Assembly: GCA_030248215.1 (NCBI GenBank)
Contig: JASANG010000545.1
Span: 1 to 64,000 of the forward strand
From: Enoplolaimus lenunculus
Lineage: Eukaryota; Nematoda; Enoplea; Enoplida; Thoracostomopsidae
Length of the DNA: 64,000 nt
Direction: 5' to 3'
Shown piece after piece: positions 11,401 through 20,075 of the stretch. The stretch's first letter is position 1. Every line of letters begins with the position of its first letter. The position numbers were made by a program, and so were the translations under genes. The notes beneath the pieces were generated by a model. That model was not told where the DNA came from, ran no database searches, and saw nothing but the letters and a program-made list of their open reading frames with translations.

Positions 11401-11812
11401 ATAACGAAAGTTACTGTCGGTGAAACGTTGGCGACGATTGTCAGTTTTAAAACATGGTAATATCGGTTTGCAACCACTGTCAGGAAAACGAGTTTCTGAT
11501 AAGCAAGCAATGTTAATGTCATGTCGGGAAAGAGTACGTGAAACAATATCAGTAGCACCAGACGGTAATAAAGTTCGCACATTCCACGAAGCAATACGTA
11601 ATTCTTGGCGACGATGAAAGTTAAAGCGGTACGGTTGAAAGGACATCTTTAAACGTTAATCTAGCGTAGCAGAAGAAATAAGTTCGTGATCGATCAAATC
11701 AATAACGCGAGTAACAACGATAAAGTTTCAGTCACTGGTTATCGGAGCCAATGACCTAGCAGACGTTCAGCGAAACAGGGGCACCAATCTTGAAGGAATC
11801 TGCATCACCCCC
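8452..11812 (-). mobile_element. Full-length RTE-like LINE, 3.36 kb, with 13-bp target-site duplication
   Basis: The element is bounded by direct copies of GTCTCGGTTTGCA at 8439-8451 and 11813-11825. On the minus strand there is a 166-base 5' leader, the 1052-codon gene, about 17 bases after the stop, and then (ATG)7 (8450-8470 on the plus strand reads CAT repeats). A very short 3' UTR ending in a trinucleotide repeat is a known trait of RTE elements. The open frame and perfect target duplication suggest a recent insertion. Confidence 0.9.
8488..11646 (-). CDS. RTE-like LINE protein: AP endonuclease with inserted PHD-type finger, plus reverse transcriptase
   Basis: A single 1052-residue open frame starting at ATG. 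Residues 15-340 are an APE-type endonuclease: SWNVRTL (N22), SETR (E51), GDWNAQLG (D237, N239) and SSDHGLV (D332, H333). Residues 84-130 interrupt it with a C4HC3 pattern: C84, C87, C98, C101, H106, C109, C127, C130. Residues about 545-850 are the reverse transcriptase, with GFRAGRSCADQI, FVDFAAAFDSID, GVRQGGISSPILFN and the catalytic FADD at 792-795. The stretch after GLVISTAKTK goes from VVVDFT straight to EIRTRIAKAYNAM, so the YLG primer-grip segment usual at that place appears to be missing. The tail (YACETWPIKAN, RRLYWFGHVARM) is typical of RTE-like LINEs seen in flatworms and other invertebrates. The protein would nick target DNA and copy its own mRNA into the nick. Clade is judged from memory of the family. 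Confidence 0.92.
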   Translation of the reverse strand: MSFQPYRFNFHRRQELRIASWNVRTLLPSGATDIVSRTLSRHDINIACLSETRFPDSGCKPILPCFKTDNRRQRFTDSNFRYPCTVCLGNATRGSIGCTKCGLWCHYTCAGFDCIRTARASAAAWKCIVCRDEEKANEDLPKKSYTLYWSGPSDGSGNHGVGIALEQSLASCVKAYDFISPRVMRIRVKCRPFNLCIVSVYAPTETSTDAVKDQFYSEVDTALAGVAKSDFLIVAGDWNAQLGPRHPCEGSMLGPFSLGTRSNNGDRLVSLIGQQRLFATNTGFKHKRRHLATWMSNAGNAENQIDFILVRDRWRTSVLDSRTFWGNEWSSDHGLVRCRVRIRFSASKSRPMKKRYDVDRFKVVETREDFRQTYVRVGTAHNVDADVEQRCALMATNLNQACSETLGVRRINRSGWISNETISLMDQRRSQPKCNRLRNAVRRAVAGDREVMWTRFVVDAEQANRVGDSRKLFQMVKSLNKKGCAPPTLKDRNGILIDGKQAKLDRWAEHFKELLNRPSPANPLSAEDLGTPIPATCIRVEPPSLEDVKKAIRSTRSGRAGGEDGLPPEAYKYGGEPVATDLVSLFETIWRSESIPSDWEIAEVVPLFKKGDKSMCKNYRGISLLDIASKILEAVLIDRIKQWRDPLTRENQAGFRAGRSCADQIFTLRQVIETRNEFGRATFIGFVDFAAAFDSIDRDSLWLIMAASGVPQKIISMFRALYRSTKCRVGVYGTATDTFEIHTGVRQGGISSPILFNWCVDWLLKVSFDDHDDGVLMGSETDDSSVLSDLTFADDIAVLAESPEQLQRMLDRLDENAKRIGLVISTAKTKILCCGTETRPKISIARETIEVVVDFTEIRTRIAKAYNAMLALKAVWGNRNLSKQLKRRIYMACVRPVLLYACETWPIKANHERRLDAFDHQMLRWILHVSYRDHVTNVEVRRQMGIKETVSESILKRRLYWFGHVARMETVRLPFKSLFHPIPADEGWRRPFRGVRNTWQRKLFKDVNCRPVHDIVNRNAAVFKRDYLTLLRQLAMDRSGFVLLVDKIASCK

Positions 11813-11825
11813 GTCTCGGTTTGCA
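11813..11825 (+). repeat. LINE target-site duplication, 5'-side copy
   Basis: GTCTCGGTTTGCA, identical to 8439-8451. It marks the 5' end of the LINE, so the element is not 5'-truncated relative to its reading frame. Confidence 0.85.
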
Positions 11826-11926
11826 AACCACTAAGACTGCAAAAAACGAGACCGAGAGCAGCCAAATCCTGAGACTTGCCGAGACCGAGACTGCCCAGCC
11901 CTGCAGAGCTCAACCGCAATTCCTGA

Positions 11927-12515
11927 TCCGGGTGGAATTCCTCCAAAAATTCAATTTCTGTTCCTGTTCCTGCATTCAAAGATGCAGGAACCGGAATTGT
12001 TTTGGTTTTCTGACAAATTATTTTTAATCATTTAATTATTAAAAATTTTGCCTTTGAAAAATTATTTCAATATGCGTGTTTTGCAATTACATCAATGTGG
12101 TTAATAAGCCTTTCTTGACAACTTTTCACAAAATCCCAACAGTAATTGAGTGATGAAAATTATTTCAAATACCTGTTCCGATTTCTGCAAATATATTCAA
12201 TTTCTGTTTCGGCAAAGTTTAAATTTTGTTGCAGGAACTGAAACAAAAACAGGAATTTGAAAACACTTTCAGCACCGAATTACTGTTGGACTTTTAAGAA
12301 AACTTGCAAAAAATAGTTAACCGACTTTTCAACTATTTCATCATCGAGTTTTGCGAAAACATTAGAAACTGCTTATTAACGGAATTGAACTAATATTGGA
12401 AAAACTGATTTCGTAATATGCCGATTTTTTAAAGACAACGTTTCCAATGTTTAAATGGTTATAAGTAATTTACCACAAAACCGTTAAAAACCCGGTTTCT
12501 GCATCTGTGAATGCG
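11927..12515. mobile_element. Degraded relative of the CAGGGTT MITE
   Basis: Shares CTATTTCATCA-AGTTTTGCGAA and GCTTATTAAC-GAATTGAACTA blocks with 545-951, but is longer and rearranged, with AATTCC/GGAATT words at both ends. Boundaries are approximate. Confidence 0.45.
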
Positions 12516-12563
12516 CGAGTGAAACCCAGATATGCGCATATCCGGATATGTTATTCATTTAAG

Positions 12564-12662
12564 CTAATCGATAACGTAGAAGTGTGGAATCGAATTCCGG
12601 AATTGGATTCCTTGCAAGAGGAGATGGAAGAAGAGATGAAAAAACTAAAGGCCGAACAATGA
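12564..12662 (+). CDS. Possible terminal exon with acidic/basic coiled-coil C-terminus
   Basis: After a TTTAAG that could act as an acceptor, 32 codons run to TGA: LIDNVEVWNRIPELDSLQ, then EEMEEEMKKLKAEQ. The heptad-like charged pattern looks like the end of a coiled coil and differs in base composition from its surroundings. No upstream exon could be linked, and the 3.4-kb LINE lies 0.75 kb upstream. I do not recognise the protein. It may be a retrocopy fragment or chance. Confidence 0.25.
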   Translation, partial: LIDNVEVWNRIPELDSLQEEMEEEMKKLKAEQ

Positions 12663-12849
12663 ACGATGGTGCACGTAATAGGAATAGTTCGTTAGTTTTT
12701 AGCGATTTGTTTTTGGTTTTCATTCCGAATATGTAAAATGCCGGTGCATATGGCCTTGCGGTCCTAGGATGTTTTTGGAAGGGGGGTAGGTGGCCACTCG
12801 CCTCTCCCTTGTGACCGTTTCTGCGATACATTTTGTTAAGGTAAAATAA

Positions 12850-13258
12850 CTACATGCTTAAATTTCAGAGTTTTTATACTAGAATAGGTTAACTGGATTT
12901 TTAACGTTATAACCTGTAACTTTTTGCAAAACTGGTATTTCGAAACGAGTTGTTGAACAGTTAAGATTGTTCGACCAAAAGCAGGAACAGAACTGTAAAG
13001 TATTCATACTGAATTACAAAACTGTATTGGTCGCACAAAATATATTTCCTTTATTGCCTACGTGATTTGTTCGTGTACATTGCGTCTGTGATACTCCTGT
13101 TACAGTCCTTTATAATTGTATTTTGTTTTAGATTTTGTCGGCAAACGTTGTGACTTTTCAGCATTTTAACTTTAAGCTTTTCTGTTTGTGTTTTATGAAT
13201 TCTTGTCTGTCGGACATATTTTGTTTTTTAGTATTGTACTTGTTATACGTGTACGCAA
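12850..13258. other. Unrecognised AT-rich DNA
   Basis: No gene or repeat end recognised. Confidence 0.5.
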
Positions 13259-13260
13259 AA

Positions 13261-13650
13261 GGGTGCAACCGCAATTCTGATTTCATTAATGAAATCCAGC
13301 GTCTTTCATTATACGGATCCGGTATTAAATTTGGTATTTTTTAACGGAATTTTCCAGTATTTTCGGCATTTGAAACTTTTATTTGAAAATGTTCTAAAAA
13401 CTGTGGCATAATACTCACTTATTTTTCCAAAATTTTGCGAGTATGTATTGTCTGCTACATTTACAATTTGGGCTATGTCACTGCGTGTATTCTAAATGTT
13501 GCAGAGCATCATTAAGGTAGATTTAGCGTCTTTTTAAAGTGGCAGCTTGAAGTACTCAGTAAATAGAAACAATACGCTGTAATGCTACTTTACGCTAACT
13601 ATATTTTTCACGTCCTTGTTTCGGTATTTTGTAATTCCGGTTGCACCCTG
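13261..13650. mobile_element. CAGGGTGCAACCGG-family MITE, about 390 bp
   Basis: Starts GGGTGCAACCGCAATTCTG and ends AATTCCGGTTGCACCCTG. Same family as 25881-26293 and 40486-40900. Flanking duplication not clear. Confidence 0.75.
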
Positions 13651-13948
13651 ATTCGAATTGATCTCATATGTGTAAGTTGAGAGTTGAGAAGAGATGGCGA
13701 TTTCGCACCGTCCTCCAAGATGATGTGGACGACGTCATCATTTTCGTGATTGAGGGTGGTGCTGGTTTGTGCGTGGTACTTTTCGAAAATGACGTCGTAT
13801 TGGAAGCAACGTTACAAAATTGAGGTTTTTTGGGAAGCCAACTTTGTTATTTGATTTGAGCACGTATTTTTATAATATTTTCATTGTGATGTTGAATGTT
13901 TGTGATTTGTACTATTTCGCGCTTTAACTTACTTGTCATTATAGATAG

Positions 13949-15123
13949 ATGGGCACCGGATATCCGGATATGAAAATTATCCGGATATGTATTCGAAATG
14001 AAATATGTATCCGGATATCCAAATATCCGAAATGCTAATGTGAAAAAATTTGGAATAATTTGCATTGTTTCACCACTTCGTCCCATGTAAAGATCAAGGG
14101 CGGAAGGTTTTTTGTGGGACTAGAAAAGAGTATGCTTAAGCTTTAGACTATTTTTTGCTTGGCTTAGGTTTAGGCTTAGGAATATGCTCAATCTTATGCT
14201 TAGGCTTAGACTTATGCGAAGGCATATGCTTATAATACTGTTCCGCTCCTGTTCTTTACACTTGCCACCACTTCTTACAAAACTAAAATTAATTTAAATT
14301 ATCAGGGAAGGTTATGATGAGTTAATCGGTATTATGTTCCGATACTAGAGCGGGTTCAGAAGATTTGGACTAATATTTCTTTTAGCAGTGTAACAACCAA
14401 AACATATGGCTAAGTTTAAGAATAAAGAATAAACACAAGTCTAAAACAAAGCTTAAGCCAGAGCAATAAAATTAAGTCTAATATTTAAGCCTACTCTATT
14501 GCGGTCTAGTGAGAAAGTCGTCACTAGCGGATCCAAAGAGATCGGGCGGCGTATAGCACCGTTAAAAATTTTGTTGTGATAAAATGGTAAGGTCCCTCAC
14601 TTACAATTTTCCCCCTCAGAAATTTTTTGTGATAAAATGATAAGTTTCCTACATTACAATTTTCCGCTCAGAAAGTTTTTTGTAAAGCCGATGAAAACGG
14701 TGCAACACTAAAAGAATTAACATGACCTGATGTTTGTCCGATTTAGCGCAAGTATATTTCAGTCTGGTTCGTTCTTGAAATGTAAAACGACTCGTGTATA
14801 TAAGTGGAATCTCTTTACAGCGATTTTAATCAGACGGCGACATACCAAATCAACTCAATTTCAGGTGGTTATCGCAAAATTTTTAGAATTGTATGTTTTA
14901 CGCTCATAATAATAAGCTTGTATGTGAGGGTACTTCCCTTACAGTTGTAAACTTAAAGCAAATGCTTAAAAAACAAAATTTGAGGTACGGAAACCCAAAA
15001 ACGCAAAATCGAGTTTCGGATATCCGAAATGGAAAATTCAATTTCGCACATCCGGATACATCCAAATGAATATCCGGCAAGAATTGTCGGATATCCGGTT
15101 ATGAAAAATGTCCGATGCCCATC
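13949..15123. mobile_element. GATGGGCACCGGATAT inverted-repeat element with nested MITE
   Basis: GATGGGCACCGGATATCCGG at the left is mirrored by ATGAAAAATGTCCGATGCCC at the right. Internal TCCGGATAT words cluster near both ends. A TTAGGC-bearing MITE (14081-14265) lies inside. No coding capacity. Confidence 0.65.
14081..14265. mobile_element. TTAGGC-bearing MITE
   Basis: Ends TCCCATGTAAAGATCAAGGG and CGCTCCTGTTCTTTACACTT; centre rich in TTAGGCTTAGG. Matches 31512-31698, 44053-44228, 44803-45014 and 50206-50392. Confidence 0.75.
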
Positions 15124-15130
15124 ACTACTA

Positions 15131-15810
15131 GTCATAATATTTTCGTCTTGCCATTTTTACAGTTTATGATGTGATATCGTATAATTGTCACAGAATAAAT
15201 ATTTAATTTCAGATGTCAAAACGAAACATCTCAACATAAACAGAAGAAAATTTAGTATAGTAGCTTTAAGCAAAAAAATATTTTTGTTTTGTTGTTACAA
15301 AATTCTGGGTTGGCTTCACTGATGTACCCTCTGTTGGTTTACAAGTTTTTGTCATAGTGGTGCCAGACACCGGTTTATGTAGGTTCTGACAACTTTCCCT
15401 TTTTTTGTGTATTTATGGCACTTTGGGTGTGACCCACTCCCTTGATTTATCTTGAAGAGTTGTTTTTTTGCGTTTGCGTATATACGTTGGCTTTTGAATT
15501 TAATAGCGCAAGCGGCGATTTTAGTTCGTTGTATTTGCCTGGCGATGTGCGAAAATTTTTGAGGCTGGAGTAACATGTGTGTCTCGATCAAGGTATACCT
15601 GGTGTTTTTGAGAATTGGTTGCACAGATCTATATAGTATTTATTGTGACTGACATTTACAGCCAGGGGAGCATTATTGTGGTAGTACTGGATGCCTGAAG
15701 CGGAGCGGAATTAAGCTTTAATGGTGATAACGCTCAAAGTGCACAAATTACTAATTTTGTTTTTTTACCTTGGCTACCAAAACAGCTTACATTAGATATA
15801 ATTGTGCTGG
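15131..15810. other. Unrecognised DNA
   Basis: A basic open stretch at 15352-15624 (minus strand) lacks an ATG and any motif I know; not called as a gene. Confidence 0.4.
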
Positions 15811-15818
15811 CTCCTTAG

Positions 15819-16168
15819 CAGAGTGCAACCGGAGGTGAAAAATGTCGGAGCTGGAGGTCAACAATATTTGCCGCAGCCGGAGGTGAAGCGAAATTAGGTA
15901 GTAACGATGATGGTTAACTAGTTAATTTTAGCCAATATCTGCAATATGTTGTTAATTTGTTTGGTTTTACGCTAATTATCTGCGAATTTTCGGAAATTCT
16001 TTTCTGAAAATGCGACAGAAGTAAAACGAAACGCGTTCAACAAGATAAATTTTGCAAAATTATGCTAAATTTTACTACCAAAATTGCCGGAACCTCCAGC
16101 TAAAATTTTACCTGAGCCGGAAGCAAATTTTCTGCCGGAGCCGGAGGCAGACCTCCGGTTGTACCCTG
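15819..16168. mobile_element. CAGAGTGCAACCGGAGG hAT-type MITE, 350 bp
   Basis: Ends CAGAGTGCAACCGGAGGTG and ACCTCCGGTTGTACCCTG; flanks CTCCTTAG (15811-15818) and TTCCTTAG (16169-16176) match at 7 of 8. GCCGGAGG words cluster near both ends. Sister copy at 39836-40170. Confidence 0.85.
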
Positions 16169-16396
16169 TTCCTTAGAGTTTTTCATGCGGTAAGAAATGT
16201 GTGTGCAGAATTTTGTCATATACAAATATCAAATATAACGGATGCCGGCATGGCGGTGAGGGTTTGTTGGAATTGTGTTAGTTCCTGATGGATGCGGTGT
16301 TCAGTTTATAGGATGTGCAATCATTTAAAAGTAAATGGACGTTAAAGAGCAAAATTGTTTTGAAAATCAGGACCTTAGTCTAAACAGTTAGATTAA

Positions 16397-16664
16397 CCCT
16401 TTCTCACATGAATATTTTCTATTTCCACTGAGACCTACTTTTATGCTAGGATTCGAACTCGGGTGACTGGCGTGGGAGGCGTATACCATCACCACTCAGC
16501 TATAGGAGCTTGACGCTCGAGCCCGAGGGGGCTCTCACGTCTTGTGGTGATTTAGTACTATGTTATGTATACGTGTTGCATTTGTTAAACACGGTGCGAT
16601 ATACATTATTTAACGTATATACACTGCGCTTAGTTGCCTATATGCAACTCAATGTGAGAAGGGG
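16397..16664. mobile_element. piggyBac-type MITE (TTAA target) containing a tRNA-Gly-like sequence
   Basis: TTAA flanks both sides (16393-16396, 16665-16668). Inverted ends CCCTTTCTCACAT and CCCCTTCTCACAT differ by one base. TTAA target sites and CCC-starting ends are the piggyBac signature. Internally, on the minus strand, a tRNA-like segment is present. Confidence 0.82.
16445..16509 (-). repeat. tRNA-Gly(CCC)-like segment, probably SINE-derived
   Basis: Minus strand: GCTCCTA, then TAGCTGAGTGGTGATGG (A-box-like), CGCCTCCCACGCC with CCC in the anticodon-loop position, and GAGTTCGAATCC (B box). T-stem pairing is poor and the 3' acceptor half is displaced, so it is not a working tRNA. Related copies with degraded boxes are at 28147-28240 and 28704-28806. 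Confidence 0.7.
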
Positions 16665-16877
16665 TTAATAAAATTTTAAATAAATTTAAGTTCTATTTTA
16701 GTTGTAAAAACCAGGGTGGCACCTAATCCACGATTTGACCGAATCCGAATCCAGTATTTGACCGAATCCAGTAATAATCTTCCGAATCCGAATCCTGCAT
16801 GTTGCAAATTTCAGATATATCTATAATTTGTTTCAGAATATCAACACAATGCCAGCCGTATAACTTTTAATACGTTA

Positions 16878-17165
16878 CACTCTAAAAAATGCTGAGTCAC
16901 TTTTGACTCGCGCTGAGTCAAATTTGACTCATTTGTGGAGTTAGAAAAAGCCTGTCTCAGCGGGAGTCAAAATGACTCAATCAACTGAGTCATACTTGGC
17001 TGAGTCAAGTTTGACTCAGTAAAAAATGTTGAATATTGTAACGAGAGTCAAATATGAATGACGATTGAGTCAAAAACTGACTCAGTGAAATTATTTTTTA
17101 CTCGTGATCAGTCATCAAAATACTGTATATGTTTCACTCATATTGAGTCAAAATTTAAGTGCCAA
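16878..17165. repeat. Left subterminal TGAGTCA/TGACTCA array of the CMC transposon
   Basis: Ten copies of TGASTCA (S = C or G) in both orientations within about 280 bp, plus several GAGTCA half matches. Subterminal repeats of this kind usually bind the transposase in CACTA-type elements. The heptamer is also the AP-1/GCN4-type bZIP site. Confidence 0.85.
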
Positions 17166-17765
17166 GTGAAAATAGTCGTCGTCTAAAAACGCTAAACGTT
17201 CTTATGTGCTCCATGTATTCAACATCATTCAACTGTTTATATAAAGGACAAACGTTAAACAAACAACTAACAAATCAAATGCCAAACTTGCCGCTTAATT
17301 TTTGAACTATGAACTGAAATTGTAGCGTCGGCACGCTCTAAATCTAACTCTTGAATGATTGAAAAGAAAGCGCTGCTATTCAAATTTTTTTAGCGAAGGG
17401 GTTTCAGGAATCAGCACCTTCCCTGTTTAAATTTTTGCCGAAAGATTTTTATGCATTTTACTTGGTAACACAAAAAACCATCAAATTTTCATTGGACGTA
17501 CCACCCTGCAAAATAATGGCTACACCCATGCAGCTATTAATAAACTGGATATAATTAAGACCCAAATACTACCACTAGATCAGTAAGTTGTATAGATTTA
17601 GAAAATCATGGTCAGTTGCTTAATCCGCAGTAAAACTCGTGGTCAAAGATATTACAGTGGTTAAAATTAAAGCAAAAAATAAAGAACATAAGTGGAGTCA
17701 AAATTAAAAGTTATTCCCGAAATTAACAGGAATCAACTTATTTACGAGCCAATAATTAGCTCGGT

Positions 17766-18014
17766 TCAAATATCGAAACGAATTCGCATCTTGCGAACGT
17801 GAGGCGATTCCTTTTCTTGCGGTATATTGAAAATTGCCGTTTGAACAAACTCGAACAAGTTCTGCAGTTGTAGCTGGTATGAAATACGAAAAACATAATG
17901 GACTTTAAACAGCTCGTCAAACGCTAAAGCAAGCGTGTTAAACGTAGGAACAGCATGATGGTCGACAATTATAAACGCAGCCTTCACGTCACCGGGCGAT
18001 CCGACTAGTAACAA
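17766..18014 (-). pseudogene. Possible fragment of a second transposon-encoded protein
   Basis: An 82-codon open stretch on the transposase strand, downstream of the 845-aa gene. It includes AFIIVDHHAVPTF, LAFDELFKVHYVFRISYQ and ESPHVRKMRI. It resembles, from memory, the C-terminal part of a second protein that accompanies DIMHDILEG-type proteins in animal EnSpm-like elements. The rest of that gene is not readable here: the frame has no support upstream, where the palindrome-bearing insertion (18188-18933) lies. It may be a broken gene or a terminal exon. Confidence 0.35.
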
Positions 18015-18187
18015 TACGGCGAACGTCGAGTGTTATATTTTTGAGCAAGTTGCGACAACACCATCTCAATATCGGTGCCGACCTAAAAGTAAATGGCAGA
18101 AGAGTCATTCTATTTTGGTTAAACGTCGATCTTGAATTTTAGGCCATTATAACGGGTAGAGACACAAAGATTGAGCGTTGCATGATG

Positions 18188-18933
18188 CGGGGTTTACGTT
18201 ATAACCGGGGCAGGCGAGACACGGTTTGATCCATGTTGATTTGACGACAGCGTTAAAATTCGGGCTCTCATATCGGGTTAACAGACAAATTCGAATATCA
18301 TATGACATTAGCTTACAAAACACCGCTCTCAAACGATCAATGTGTACAAAGGACAGTATGTCACGTGATACTATGGGTCATTTATGCGAATATCATATGA
18401 TATTCCAAAATTTTAACGAATATCATATGATATTCAGCGGGGCACCGGAACATTTGGGTACTAATAAATGAACGAAAAGTTGGACGGTAGCGGCAACAAA
18501 TGTGCTTTAAATACCAAATACCCGCCTGCAAATCGTTTCCGATACAAAATCGCTTAAAACCACAGCTTCATAATTCCAAAATTCAAATTTCAAATTCTAG
18601 TATCATATGATATTCAACAGGACAATTTGGGTATGTTACCTCAAGTATGCAGACATTTGAAAATATGTCATATGATATTCGAAATATATTCAACAGGACA
18701 ATTTGGTATGTTACCTGAAGTATGCAGACATTTAAAAATATATCATATGATATTCGCAGACAATATCTCGAATATCATATGACATTGAAAAACAGAGGTA
18801 ACCCACATGATAATACCAGACAAATGCGAATTTTTGAATGCAATACAGGGTCTATATGACGACGAAATGTTACGCAATAGTCTAATAGGGACAAAACGTG
18901 TCCCAAGCTGCCCCGGTTATAACGTGAACCCTG
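18188..18933. mobile_element. 746-bp nested inverted-repeat element carrying palindrome array
   Basis: The ends are 26-bp inverted repeats with two mismatches (outer part CGGGGTTTACG on the left; CAGGGTTCACG when the right end is complemented), continuing TTATAACCGGGGCAG in both. Flanks share CATGA, a possible remnant of an 8-bp duplication, which with the CAGGG end would fit hAT. It lies inside the CMC transposon. No coding content seen. Confidence 0.65.
18293..18786. repeat. Array of seven 18-bp palindromes GAATATCATATGATATTC
   Basis: Copies start at 18293, 18388, 18418, 18598, 18663, 18738 and 18770; those at 18388 and 18418 are perfect and the others differ at one to three bases. A unit of about 75 bp (18616-18690 and 18691-18756) containing one palindrome is duplicated in tandem. 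The palindrome is self-complementary over all 18 bases, as expected for a homodimer binding site. Confidence 0.85.
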
Positions 18934-20075
18934 CATGACATCAGCTTACAAAACGGAACTGGATATTCAATTATAAGGCTTCAAAGATTTCTACCAAAAC
19001 AATTTGGGCGTGCAAACATTCACGGGGTTTTCTAAACCTTTAAAGAAAATGGCGGATGCATCGAAAAACCAATAACTAATTTTGACAATACTTAGAAAAT
19101 TATTGTTAAAATTACAAATTCAACATTTATTTTTAACACAATTTTGTTTCCCGCTCTGCTTTGGGTTCCGTCTAAATTTAACATCTGCCAATTTCTCAAC
19201 TCTGGTTGTGCTCCGAGATTTATAAATTATAAGGAAGATTGCTCGGCGACGCAGAAGAGAACCCCCCGTTCTGATTTATCATACGTCGCTTACAACAAGC
19301 ACTTCACCGTGCAACAGCGATCGATGCACATTGTGCATCATGTTTTTAAATTTTAGCGTAATTTTAAAAATGTTGAAATATCAAGAGGTTTAATTAATTG
19401 CTTTCTACATGAGCCAAAAAACATACGGGATAATACTTGACCAACAGTTGACACGCATCGACTACTGAGACTTTGATACCCACTTTACGGCCCATATTCG
19501 TTGGTGGCAGCAAACAGATCAACAATTTCAATATTGGATCTGCAATTAGATGAATACTTGAAATAGCACACACATTTTTGGCAAATCCGGGTCAACCAAC
19601 TTCAGCATATCGGTTATACTGTTAGATTTGATTTTTTTATTTTACTTTACATGAAAAACCTAAGCTTTTTGGCTTCCTAGAAACATAAGCGCAGCAAAAT
19701 CTTTTGTATCCGTAACAGTTAATATACGGTGTACAGCAGGTTTAGACCGGTATCTTATCAGAATTCAGATCTCGAATTTGAGCCAGAATTTAATCCAGAA
19801 CCCAATATCCTGGTCACTCACTAGAAATTAGACAAACTTAATTGGCGCCCTTCACACCGGGTTTCTAAAAATTTTGAAGAAAAATTTAAATTAGCATATT
19901 TTTTATATTTTGGAAAACCTCCAATTTTTAGCTTAAACTCTAACAATTGCAGCATACCTATGTTGCAAATCTGACTGTTTTTAAAACTTCACAACAAATT
20001 ATTAGGGCAAAAATAACAGAATTTCTGGTATTTCCGCATTACCACTGCCAATGAGAACATAGAGAAAGAAAAAAA

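Noticed and set aside
8576-11617. Several 60-150 codon open stretches on both strands
   Set aside because: All overlap the single 1052-codon LINE gene in other frames and have no independent support.
12559-12831. Minus-strand open stretch of 90 codons
   Set aside because: It lies opposite the more protein-like plus-strand stretch at 12564-12662 and has no motif.
15352-15624. Basic 90-codon stretch as a ribosomal or histone-like gene
   Set aside because: Begins at GTG rather than ATG, matches no family I know, and basic composition alone is not evidence.
16445-16509. A functional tRNA-Gly(CCC) gene
   Set aside because: T-stem pairing fails, the 3' acceptor half is displaced, and the sequence recurs in worn form in other repeats. 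Treated as a tRNA-derived repeat.
18293-18786. CRISPR array
   Set aside because: Irregular spacing, palindromic AT-only-core repeats within a transposon in animal DNA; nothing CRISPR-like.
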